Notes under the pieces: generated by a model
Databases searched by the model: none
Seen by the model: only the letters and a program-made list of their open reading frames with translations
Told to the model about the DNA's origin: nothing
Shown here: positions 5,680 through 12,315 of the stretch, piece by piece
How the letters are laid out: every line of letters begins with the position of its first letter
How positions within the stretch are numbered: position 1 is the first letter of the stretch
Position numbers and translations under genes: made by a program
NCBI GenBank assembly: GCA_041687095.1
Contig: JAWLCQ010000138.1
Coordinates: 1-13,419 of the forward strand
Direction of reading: 5' to 3'
Length of the DNA: 13,419 nucleotides
Source: JAWLCQ01 sp041687095
Lineage (GTDB): Bacteria > Planctomycetota > Phycisphaerae > SM23-33

Positions 5680-7175
5680 TGTTGCTCTACGTCCTTCGCC
5701 GCATCGGATGGTCCCTGCTGACGGTGTTCGGCGTGATGGTGCTCACCTTCCTGCTCTTCCGCCTCAGCGCCGGCGACATCGCGGCGGCGCACGTCGGCGA
5801 GAAGGCCACCGAACGCGCCAAGGCCGTCTTCCTCCATAAGTACGGCTACCACCTGCCGACGCTCCTCAACGTCCACCGCCGACTGGTCCTCACGGACGCC
5901 ACCGACGGCAACCGCCCGCTGAACGTCGCCGACGCCAAGGGCTCCAACGCCGCCGAGGCCCTCGGGCTCATTCTCGAAACCGTCGAGGCGCCCCCGCCGA
6001 CCGAGGCCGGGGACGACGAGCCCCCCCCCCCCGCCGTCGTCCCCCGCGTCCTGGTGGGGCACTACGTGCCGTTCCTCGACGACCAGACGCCCCTGCCGGC
6101 CCTCACGCGGAACGCCCCGCTGGCCCCCCAGGCCAAGGCCCCCGCCCCCAAGGCGGGCGAGGAGGCCGCCACGCAATCGGCAACGGCCGAGCCAGCCACG
6201 CAACCGGGGACGGCCGAGCCAAGCACCCAGCCGACAACGGCCCAGGCGAGCAGCCCCCCGACGACGGGCGAGGCCGCCCCGCGCGCCATCATGGTGTTCC
6301 GCCTCTCCGACGGAACCGAGCTGAAGGTGGACTTCACCGGCGCCACAACGGCCGGGGATGTGCTGGAGGCCGTCAACCGCCACCCGCACAACGACGGGCG
6401 CCTGGTGGCGAGCTTCTCGCCGCGGGGGCCGCTGACGGTCTTCGACTCGCAGTTCTTCCACCACCTCCAGCGGTCGGTCACGTTCCAGGCGCGGTCGCTG
6501 CGCGACGAGCGGAAGCTGACGGCGATCATCGCCCAGCACGGCCCGGCCTCGCTGGCGGTGAGCGTCCCGGCCCTGGGCATCGGCTGGGCGATGGCGATCA
6601 TCGTCGCCTCCCTCGTCGCCTACTACCGCGGGTCGTGGGGCGACAAGATCGGCGTGTTCCTCAGCGTGCTGGGCATGGCCGTGCCGTTCCTGGCCTTTCT
6701 GATCCTGGGGCAGTGGATCACCTTCCACCTCGCCCCCGCGCGGGCGTACGGGACGTTCTACCCCAGCAACGTGTACGTGCCGGTGCTGATCATCGCCCTG
6801 GCGTCGCTGGGCGGGCAGGTGCGGTTCTACCGCACGATCATCCTCGACGAGACCAACCGCGACTACGTCCGCACCGCCCGCGCCAAGGGCGTGCCGCTGC
6901 CGGGCATCCTCTTCAAGCACGTCCTGAAGAACTGCATGCTCCCGATCCTCACCAACGTCATCATGACCATCCCGTTCCTGATCCTGGGCAACCTGCTCGT
7001 CGAGCAGAGCTTCGGCATCGCGGGCCTCGGCGACCTGATGATCTCGAGCATCCAGTCCCGCGACGAGACGATCATGAACGGGCTGGTCTTCCTCCTCGCC
7101 CTGGTCTACACGGCCGGGATCCTCGTCACCGACCTGAGTTACACGCTGTTCGATCCGCGTGTGAGGCTGCGATAA
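5679..7175 (+). CDS. oppB: Peptide ABC transporter permease, OppB/DppB type, with a large periplasmic insertion
   Basis: This is one half of the membrane channel of the importer. The C-terminal portion is a standard binding-protein-dependent permease: several membrane helices from about residue 291 on, the EAA loop DYVRTARAKGVPLPGILF (from residue 395) that contacts the ATPases, and the ending SYTLFDPRVRLR. The first helix is at residues 9-29, as usual. The length of 498 residues exceeds the usual 300-340 because the loop between helices 1 and 2 is enlarged. It contains Pro-rich stretches, a Thr/Gln/Pro repeat region at about 160-200, and a small folded-looking segment (205-258) with FTGATTAGDVLEAVN, reminiscent of the insertion motif of flagellins and hook proteins. 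By topology the insertion should be periplasmic. GGAGG at 5665-5669 is the ribosome site. The start overlaps the previous stop (TGATG). Confidence 0.93.
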   Translation: MLLYVLRRIGWSLLTVFGVMVLTFLLFRLSAGDIAAAHVGEKATERAKAVFLHKYGYHLPTLLNVHRRLVLTDATDGNRPLNVADAKGSNAAEALGLILETVEAPPPTEAGDDEPPPPAVVPRVLVGHYVPFLDDQTPLPALTRNAPLAPQAKAPAPKAGEEAATQSATAEPATQPGTAEPSTQPTTAQASSPPTTGEAAPRAIMVFRLSDGTELKVDFTGATTAGDVLEAVNRHPHNDGRLVASFSPRGPLTVFDSQFFHHLQRSVTFQARSLRDERKLTAIIAQHGPASLAVSVPALGIGWAMAIIVASLVAYYRGSWGDKIGVFLSVLGMAVPFLAFLILGQWITFHLAPARAYGTFYPSNVYVPVLIIALASLGGQVRFYRTIILDETNRDYVRTARAKGVPLPGILFKHVLKNCMLPILTNVIMTIPFLILGNLLVEQSFGIAGLGDLMISSIQSRDETIMNGLVFLLALVYTAGILVTDLSYTLFDPRVRLR

Positions 7176-7178
7176 CGC

Positions 7179-8201
7179 ATGGCCATCGAAGTGAAAAGCC
7201 AGGACGCCGCCCGGGTTCCCGGGACGCAGCGGATCGAGGCCAAGCCCCTCGTCGGGCGCAGCCTCTGGTCCGACGCCGTCGGCCGACTCAGACGCGACTG
7301 GACGGCCAAGCTCTGCCTCGCCGTCATCGCCCTCTACGCCCTGGTGGCGATCGGCGGGGTGTTCTACGAGGCACTGGCCGCCCACGATGTCGTGCCCACG
7401 CTGGACGAGTACGCCCAGGGCCTTAACGCCCGCGGCGTACCGGTCGACCGCCCCCCTGCGCCCACCAACGCCGCCCCCAACCTCCGCGCCCACTGGACGC
7501 AGTGGCTGGGGACGGACTGGAACGGCAAGAGCGCGCTGCTCAAGACGCTCCTGGGCGCGAAGGTCTCCATGAGCGTGGGGCTCATCGCCAACCTCATCGC
7601 CGTTCCCATCGGGCTGCTCCTGGGCGCCATCGCGGGCTACTTCGGCCGCTGGCGGGACTCGGTCATCGTCTGGCTGTTCTCCACCCTGGCGAGCATCCCG
7701 GGCATCATCCTGCTGATCGCCATCAAGTACGCCTTCCAGGGCGTGCGGTGGGGGCCGCTGGACTTCAGCGGCATCCACGGGCTATACGTCGCCCTGGGCG
7801 TGATCTCCTGGATCGGCACCTGCCGCCTCGTCCGCGCCGAAACCCTCAAGCTCCGCGAACTGGACTACGTGATGGCCGCCCGCGCCAGCGGCCGCAAGTC
7901 CATGTCCATCCTCCTCCGCCACATCCTGCCCAACGTGCTGCACATCGCGATCATCAGCTTCTCGCTGGGGTTCGTGGGGGCGGTGCAGTCGGAGGTGATC
8001 CTCAGCTACCTCGGTCTGGGCGTGCCGGTGGGCCAGCCGAGTTGGGGCTCCATGATCAACGCCGCCCGCATGGACCTCGTCGCCGGGCGCTGGTGGGAGT
8101 TCACCGCCGCCGTGACGGCCATGTTCTTCCTGGTGCTGGCGCTCAACATCTTCGGCGACCGCCTGCGGGACGCCCTGGACCCGAGGCTCCGCAACGTATG
8201 A
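7179..8201 (+). CDS. oppC: Peptide ABC transporter permease, OppC/DppC type
   Basis: The second channel subunit has 340 residues, near the usual length. A cytoplasmic N-terminus is followed by a first membrane helix (about 45-65), the characteristic segment LGTDWNGKSALLKTLLGAKV (from residue 110), and helices interrupted by the EAA loop DYVMAARASGRKSMSILLRH (from residue 229). The protein ends with the family signature GDRLRDALDPRLR. The ATG lies 3 nt after the previous stop, with GTGAGG at 7161-7166 as a modest ribosome site, and the end overlaps the next gene by 4 nt (ATGA), so translation is probably coupled on both sides. The periplasmic loop after helix 1 (about 66-108) is Pro/Ala-rich but normal in size. 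Together with the larger permease it should form the heterodimeric pore. Confidence 0.95.
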   Translation: MAIEVKSQDAARVPGTQRIEAKPLVGRSLWSDAVGRLRRDWTAKLCLAVIALYALVAIGGVFYEALAAHDVVPTLDEYAQGLNARGVPVDRPPAPTNAAPNLRAHWTQWLGTDWNGKSALLKTLLGAKVSMSVGLIANLIAVPIGLLLGAIAGYFGRWRDSVIVWLFSTLASIPGIILLIAIKYAFQGVRWGPLDFSGIHGLYVALGVISWIGTCRLVRAETLKLRELDYVMAARASGRKSMSILLRHILPNVLHIAIISFSLGFVGAVQSEVILSYLGLGVPVGQPSWGSMINAARMDLVAGRWWEFTAAVTAMFFLVLALNIFGDRLRDALDPRLRNV

Positions 8202-9283
8202 CCGATCGCAACACACTGCTGCGCGTCCGCGGCCTGCGGACGCACTTCCACACCGACGGCGGGGTCGTGCCCGCGGTCGATGGCGTGAGCTTCCGCATCG
8301 GCACGGGCGAGACCTTCGCGCTGGTGGGCGAGAGCGGGTGCGGCAAGAGCGTGACGGCGTACTCCATCCTCCGCCTCGTGCCCTGCCCCCCCGGCCGCAT
8401 CGCCGCCGAGGAACTCACCCTGGAGGGGACGGACCTGCAGGCCCTCGACGAGTCGCGGATGCAGCGCGTCCGCGGGGCGCGGATCTCCATGATCTTCCAG
8501 GAGCCGATGACCTCCCTCAACCCGGTCTTCACCTGCGGGGCCCAGATCGTCGAGGCCATCCAGCTCCACCGCAAGGTCTCGCGCTCCGAGGCGCGGCGGC
8601 TGGGGGTGGAGCTGCTGGCCAAGGTCGGCATCCCGGACCCGGGGCAGCGCTTCGACGAGTACCCCCACCAGATGTCCGGAGGCATGCGGCAGCGGGTGAT
8701 GATCGCGATGGCCCTGTCGTGCAACCCGCAGCTCCTCATCGCCGACGAGCCCACCACCGCCCTGGACGTGACGATCCAGGCGCAGATCCTCGACCTGCTC
8801 CGCCAGCTCCAGCGGGACACGGGGCTGAGCATCCTGCTCATCACCCACGACCTCGCCGTCGTCGCCGAGGTCGCCCACACCGTCGCCGTCATGTACGCCT
8901 CCAAGATCGTCGAACTCTCCGAGGTCCACGCGCTGTACGCCGCCCCGCTGCACCCCTACACCCGCGGGCTGTTCCGCTCGGTCCCGCGGCTGGGCGAGAA
9001 GAAGCACCGCCTGGACACGATCGAGGGCTCGGTCCCCAACCCCGTGAACTTCCCCCCCGGGTGCAAGTTCCACCCCCGCTGCCCCCTCACCCGCCGCCTC
9101 GCCGCCGGAAGCACCGCCCGCGAGACGACCGAGATCACCGCCTTCGGGGAGCAGTTCCCCGTCCTGAAGCGATGCGCGACGGAGGAGCCCGACCTCCGCG
9201 AGGTCCAGACCGGCCACTGGTGCGCGTGCTGGGAGACCGAGGGGTACGAAACCGCGCAGGCGACGGACCCCAGCGCGGAGTGA
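8198..9283 (+). CDS. oppD: Peptide ABC transporter ATP-binding protein, OppD/DppD type
   Basis: The 361-residue ATPase is one of two nucleotide-binding subunits powering import. All motifs are intact: Walker A GESGCGKS (44-51), the Q-loop in FQEPMTSLNP, signature MSGGMRQR (from 159), Walker B with DE at 183-184 (LLIADEPTTALD) and the H-loop histidine at 217. The C-terminal oligopeptide-transporter extension contains HPYTRGLFRS and PPGCKFHPRCP, with cysteines at 289, 295, 326, 342 and 344. Cysteine-rich C-termini of this kind bind an iron-sulfur cluster in some Opp/Dpp ATPases, so a cluster is plausible. The start at 8198 overlaps the permease stop as ATGA and removes an out-of-family N-terminal extension read from the opposite frame of that gene. 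The next 534 bp contain no gene, so this may end the coupled part of the operon. Confidence 0.95.
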   Translation: MTDRNTLLRVRGLRTHFHTDGGVVPAVDGVSFRIGTGETFALVGESGCGKSVTAYSILRLVPCPPGRIAAEELTLEGTDLQALDESRMQRVRGARISMIFQEPMTSLNPVFTCGAQIVEAIQLHRKVSRSEARRLGVELLAKVGIPDPGQRFDEYPHQMSGGMRQRVMIAMALSCNPQLLIADEPTTALDVTIQAQILDLLRQLQRDTGLSILLITHDLAVVAEVAHTVAVMYASKIVELSEVHALYAAPLHPYTRGLFRSVPRLGEKKHRLDTIEGSVPNPVNFPPGCKFHPRCPLTRRLAAGSTARETTEITAFGEQFPVLKRCATEEPDLREVQTGHWCACWETEGYETAQATDPSAE

Positions 9284-9289
9284 AGAGGA

Positions 9290-9321
9290 ATTGCGGATTG
9301 CGGATTGTGGATTGCGGATTG
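9290..9321 (+). repeat. ATTGCGG tandem repeat, outer arm
   Basis: Four and a half copies of ATTGCGG (the third reads ATTGTGG) follow the ATPase stop by 6 nt. Its first 17 nt are perfectly complementary to 9755-9771. Confidence 0.7.
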
Positions 9322-9390
9322 TTGAGAGCCCGGGCGTAGTGCATCGTCCGGAGACAGAATGGGATGAAGGTAAGACATGGACACACAGAC

Positions 9391-9437
9391 CGCCCCCGCC
9401 GGGCTCGCCCCGGTGGAGCGAAGGTTTCTAAGCTAGC
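9391..9437 (+). repeat. Hairpin-plus-flank element, copy 1
   Basis: CCGGG (9399-9403) and CCCGG (9409-9413) form a stem with loop CTCGC. The conserved flank TGGAGCGAAGGTTTCTAAGC follows. Confidence 0.65.
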
Positions 9438-9468
9438 AGGCGAATCCTCTCCCTCTGTTTCTTCTTCT

Positions 9469-9515
9469 CGCCCCCGCCCGGCTTGTCCGGGTGGAGCGAG
9501 GGTTTATAAGCTATA
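9469..9515 (+). repeat. Hairpin-plus-flank element, copy 2
   Basis: CCCGG (9477-9481) and CCGGG (9487-9491) form a stem with loop CTTGT. The flank TGGAGCGAGGGTTTATAAGC follows. It runs in the same direction as copy 1. Confidence 0.65.
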
Positions 9516-9532
9516 GAGAGCCCCGCAGGCGC

Positions 9533-9571
9533 AAAAGCTTCGCTCCACCGGCATGAAGCCGGTGGGCGCGG
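9533..9571 (-). repeat. Hairpin-plus-flank element, copy 3 (inverted)
   Basis: CCACCGGC (9545-9552) and GCCGGTGG (9558-9565) form a perfect 8-bp stem with loop ATGAA. The complement of the flank (AAAAGCTTCGCTCC) precedes it, so this copy is inverted relative to copies 1 and 2 and has a shorter flank. Confidence 0.6.
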
Positions 9572-9610
9572 AAAGAATGGGAAACAGCAGGGATCGCAGG
9601 AGACCGCCCG

Positions 9611-9658
9611 GCTAGGTTAGAAACCTTCGCTCCCCCGGGACAGGCCCGGGTGGGGGCG
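9611..9658 (-). repeat. Hairpin-plus-flank element, copy 4 (inverted)
   Basis: CCCGGG (9634-9639) and CCCGGG (9645-9650) form a stem with loop ACAGG. The complement of the flank, GGTTAGAAACCTTCGCTCC, precedes it. It is the mirror partner of copy 1. Confidence 0.65.
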
Positions 9659-9754
9659 GATTGGGCGATGATGCCTTACCTTCCTACTATTCGTGCCGAG
9701 ATGAATGGTGGACGGCGGACGAGCGTGAGAAGTCGCGCGGTCGCCGGGTGCGGG

Positions 9755-9771
9755 AATCCGCAATCCGCAAT
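9755..9771 (-). repeat. ATTGCGG repeat, inverted outer arm
   Basis: AATCCGCAATCCGCAAT is the exact complement of 9290-9306 and closes the symmetric spacer about 46 bp before the second ATPase gene. Confidence 0.65.
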
Positions 9772-9817
9772 GAGCTGACAGCAGGAAACGCTATCCTCGC
9801 CCATACGACATACGAGC

Positions 9818-10903
9818 ATGAACAAGACCATGAACAATGCGATCCTCACCGTTGAGGGCCTCAAGACCTACTTCCCCGTCCGCCGGGGGTTGTGGGGGAC
9901 GAAGCGCTACGTCCGCGCCGTGGACGGGGTGAATCTGCGGATCGCCCGCGGGCGGACGCTGGGGCTCGTGGGGGAGAGCGGGTCGGGCAAGACCACCGTC
10001 GGGCGGACGATCCTCCGCCTCCTCCCGCCGCACGAGGGGCGGGTCGTGTTCGACGGGCACGACGTGTTCTCGCTGGGCGAGCGCGAGATGCGCAGCCTGC
10101 GCAGGCGGATGCAGATCATCTTCCAGGACCCGTACGGTTCGCTGGACCCGCGGATGACGATCGAGTCGATCATCGACGAGCCCCTGCGGGTGCACACGTC
10201 GGACGGCAAGGCGGGGCGTCACCGGCGGATCGGGGAGCTGCTGGAGCGGGTGGGCCTCTCCCCCGCCTACGCCCGCCGCTATCCGCACGAGTTCTCCGGG
10301 GGGCAGCGGCAGCGGATCGGGATCGCGCGGGCGCTGGCGACGGAACCGGACTTCATCATCTGCGACGAGCCCGTCAGCGCCCTGGACGTGTCCATCCAGG
10401 CGCAGATCCTCAACCTGCTCAACGACCTCCAGGACGAGTTGGGCCTGACCTACCTCTTCATCGCCCACAACCTCGCCGTCGTCGAGCACTTCGCCGACGA
10501 CGTCGCCGTCATGTACCTCGGCCGCCTCGTCGAGGTCGCCGACCGCGACACCCTCTACGCCGGTCCGGTGCACCCCTACACCCGGTCGCTCCTGGGCGCC
10601 GTCCCCAAGCCCGACCCGGCCCTGCGAGGTACGCACGTGCGGCTGACGGGCGAGGTGCCCTCCCCCATCGCCCCCCCGCCCGGCTGCCCGTTCCACCCAC
10701 GCTGCCCCTACACGCGCGAACAGGCCCAGACGCTGCCCGGTTCGGAGACCGTCGAGGTGCAGAGCGACGGGGAGACCATCCGCGTCTGCGCCCCCTGCGT
10801 CCAGATCGAACCGAGCCTCCAGGCCGTGGACGGGAACCCCGAACACCAGCACGCCTGCACGCTCAAGCAGGTGGAGGCGGGGGTGGTGGGGAAGGCCGGT
10901 TAG
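9818..10903 (+). CDS. oppF: Peptide ABC transporter ATP-binding protein, OppF/DppF type
   Basis: The second ATPase (361 residues) pairs with the OppD-type subunit. It has the N-terminal LKTYFPVRRGLWG typical of OppF, Walker A GESGSGKT (52-59), Q-loop FQDPYGSLDP, signature FSGGQRQR (from 159), Walker B with DE at 183-184 (IICDEPVSALD) and H-loop His217 in the slightly unusual context IAHNLAVV. The C-terminal extension has PVHPYTRSLL and PPGCPFHPRCPY, with cysteines at 290, 296, 324, 327 and 347, parallel to the partner. The start is less certain than elsewhere: ATG 9818 lacks a good ribosome site, and ATG 9830 four codons later would also keep the domain intact. Separation by 534 bp of repeats from the other importer genes suggests independent or reduced expression. 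It converges with the next gene. Confidence 0.95.
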   Translation: MNKTMNNAILTVEGLKTYFPVRRGLWGTKRYVRAVDGVNLRIARGRTLGLVGESGSGKTTVGRTILRLLPPHEGRVVFDGHDVFSLGEREMRSLRRRMQIIFQDPYGSLDPRMTIESIIDEPLRVHTSDGKAGRHRRIGELLERVGLSPAYARRYPHEFSGGQRQRIGIARALATEPDFIICDEPVSALDVSIQAQILNLLNDLQDELGLTYLFIAHNLAVVEHFADDVAVMYLGRLVEVADRDTLYAGPVHPYTRSLLGAVPKPDPALRGTHVRLTGEVPSPIAPPPGCPFHPRCPYTREQAQTLPGSETVEVQSDGETIRVCAPCVQIEPSLQAVDGNPEHQHACTLKQVEAGVVGKAG

Positions 10904-10920
10904 CGAGCGAAGCGCATGCA

Positions 10921-10939
10921 GGCGGGCGTACCGCCCGCC
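10921..10939. terminator. GC-rich hairpin in the convergent spacer after oppF
   Basis: GGCGGGCG (10921-10928) and CGCCCGCC (10932-10939) form a perfect 8-bp stem with a 3-nt loop, 18 bp after the ATPase stop and before the end of the oppositely oriented gene. It could terminate or protect both transcripts. The lack of a T-tract makes a classical intrinsic terminator uncertain. Confidence 0.4.
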
Positions 10940-11012
10940 GCTAAACATCGCACCGGTCTCTCCCCCCGGTCCACGTCTTCCTGTATTCCCGAACCTCCGG
11001 TACTCCGGTCCC

Positions 11013-12083
11013 CTACCGCAGCGCCTCGTCGATCATCGTCAAGTAGTTCTCGATCGGGATGTAGTCGGGGATGCTGTTGCCCGACCCGACCGCGAACCGC
11101 CCCCCGGGGGCGCAGGCGTCGATGACGCCTCGGACGTACGAGCGCAGCTCGCCCGCGGAAAGGCGCGTGAGCTTGTCGACGTCCACCCCCCCGAGCACCC
11201 CGATCCGGTCCCCGTAACGCTTCTTGAACTCGCTCGCCGGGAGGATCGCGTCCTCGTAGCTGTGCTTCGCCTGGATCCCGATGTCGTCGATGAGGTCGGG
11301 CACGATGTCGAAGATCTTCCCGCAGGAGTGCAGGAAGTACGGCAGGCCGCGGTCGTGCGTCATCTGCGCGTACCGCTTGTGCCACGGGAGCGTGTACTTG
11401 CGGAGGTCGTCGGGGGCGATCATCGTCCCGCTGCGGAAGCCCATGTCGTCGCCCGGGAAGACCGCGCGGAGGTTCTCCAACTGCAGTAGCTGGGCATAGT
11501 ACGCCTCGCAGAGCGAACCGATCTTGTTCGCGATGGCGGCGACGAGGTCGGGATCGTCGAACAGGGCCATGCACAGCGCCTCGTAACCCATGAGCTTCGA
11601 GAGCCACTCGAAGGGCCCGCCCCCGTGGTTGGCGAAGAGCCCCATGCCCTCGGGCAGGTGGGCGTTGACGTACTCGTAAGGGAACAGCCACGCCTTGGCC
11701 GGGTCGGGCCAGGGGTAGGCCTCGAAGTCCTCCCACGACTGGATCGGCCCCCCGTGGGTCTCCTCGAAGTTGCGGTGGAGCGCCTCGCTCTTTCGCCCGG
11801 TGAGCCCGGAAAACGGCAGGCAGATCTCGATGCGGACGTAGTCGTACCCCATGTGGTGCCAGAAGGCGATGGCGTTGTCCCAGTAGGCCTTCTGCGACGC
11901 GGTGTCCGACGTGGGCTCGACCCACTCGCGGCCAAGCTCCGCGAGCACGGCCTTCATGAGCGGCGGGTTGAAGAGGTACTCCACCAGCCGGGGCCGATCG
12001 GGCTCCCAGGGGGTGGTGACGGCACGGAGGAAGGCGTCGCAGTCGGGACGGGGGTTCTGGAGGGGGACTCTGAGGTCAAACAT
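11013..12083 (-). CDS. Uroporphyrinogen decarboxylase-superfamily protein, likely methyltransferase-like
   Basis: The 356-residue cytoplasmic protein has the URO-D/MtaA-type TIM-barrel pattern, notably FPGDDMGFRSGTMIAPDDL, LPYFLHSCGKIFDIVPDLID and GVLGGVDVDKL. True HemE decarboxylases carry an N-terminal RQAGR motif that binds the porphyrin, and it is absent here. Instead His252-Ser-Cys254, with a further cysteine at 324, fits the H-x-C-x(n)-C zinc site of corrinoid-dependent methyltransferases such as MtaA, MtbA and CmuA. I therefore favour a methyl-transfer role or an uncharacterised branch over heme synthesis. No corrinoid protein gene is next to it. The start at 12083 is supported by GGGAG about 8 nt upstream and removes 12 unlikely residues. 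The gene lies between a convergent hairpin spacer and an inverted repeat, apparently alone. Confidence 0.85.
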   Translation of the reverse strand: MFDLRVPLQNPRPDCDAFLRAVTTPWEPDRPRLVEYLFNPPLMKAVLAELGREWVEPTSDTASQKAYWDNAIAFWHHMGYDYVRIEICLPFSGLTGRKSEALHRNFEETHGGPIQSWEDFEAYPWPDPAKAWLFPYEYVNAHLPEGMGLFANHGGGPFEWLSKLMGYEALCMALFDDPDLVAAIANKIGSLCEAYYAQLLQLENLRAVFPGDDMGFRSGTMIAPDDLRKYTLPWHKRYAQMTHDRGLPYFLHSCGKIFDIVPDLIDDIGIQAKHSYEDAILPASEFKKRYGDRIGVLGGVDVDKLTRLSAGELRSYVRGVIDACAPGGRFAVGSGNSIPDYIPIENYLTMIDEALR

Positions 12084-12117
12084 CGATTGCTCCCGATTCA
12101 CGTGGACAGGACGATCC

Positions 12118-12297
12118 AAATCCGAAATCCGAAGCCCGAAATCCGAAACAAATTCAAAACAGCAAATTCGAATGACAGAAACGCCGGCACCCGGATGTGA
12201 GTCGGAGCATCAAGGACGTCTACGCTGCCTGCGTTTCAGTCATTCGTGCTTTCGATTTCGGATTTGTTTCGAGTTTCGTGCTTCGAATTTCGGATTT
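12118..12297. repeat. Long inverted repeat of the GATTTCGG family (copies C and D)
   Basis: Arms of about 67 nt, 12118-12184 and 12231-12297, are roughly four-fifths complementary around a 46-nt loop. The innermost parts, CGAATGACAGAAACGC (12168-12183) and GCGTTTCAGTCATTCG (12230-12245), differ at one position. The left arm's first 43 nt match copy A near 1870 with two differences. It nearly fills the 232-bp spacer between the phosphorylase and the URO-D-like gene and could form a long stem in a read-through transcript. Confidence 0.75.
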
Positions 12298-12315
12298 CCC
12301 GGCTCCCGCCGGGTC

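Larger units (their letters stand above)
9284..9817. other. Repeat-built spacer between the two ATPase genes, a nested imperfect palindrome
   Basis: No credible gene lies here. A small frame at 9661-9855 runs across repeats and overlaps the next gene. The spacer consists of mirror-image pairs around 9520-9530: ATTGCGG tandem units (9290-9321) with their complement (9755-9771), GAAGGTAAGACAT (9366-9378) with ATGCCTTACCTTC (9671-9683), and four copies of a hairpin element with a GGAGCGAAGGTTT-type flank, two forward and two reversed. Any transcript reading from the first to the second ATPase gene would carry a large folded structure. Confidence 0.75.

Noticed and set aside
5496..7778. Very long minus-strand open frame (760 codons) opposite the permease genes
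   Set aside because: It is the antisense of well-supported permease genes; long antisense frames are expected at this GC content. Its residues are dominated by Gly, Asp, Val, Arg and Glu, with no recognisable family.
9661..9855. Small 64-codon frame before oppF
   Set aside because: It covers the inverted outer arm and overlaps the start of oppF; it has no good ribosome site and no recognisable content.
11013..12083. Assignment of this gene as hemE
   Set aside because: The RQAGR substrate motif of true uroporphyrinogen decarboxylases is absent, while a zinc-site pattern of methyltransferases is present.
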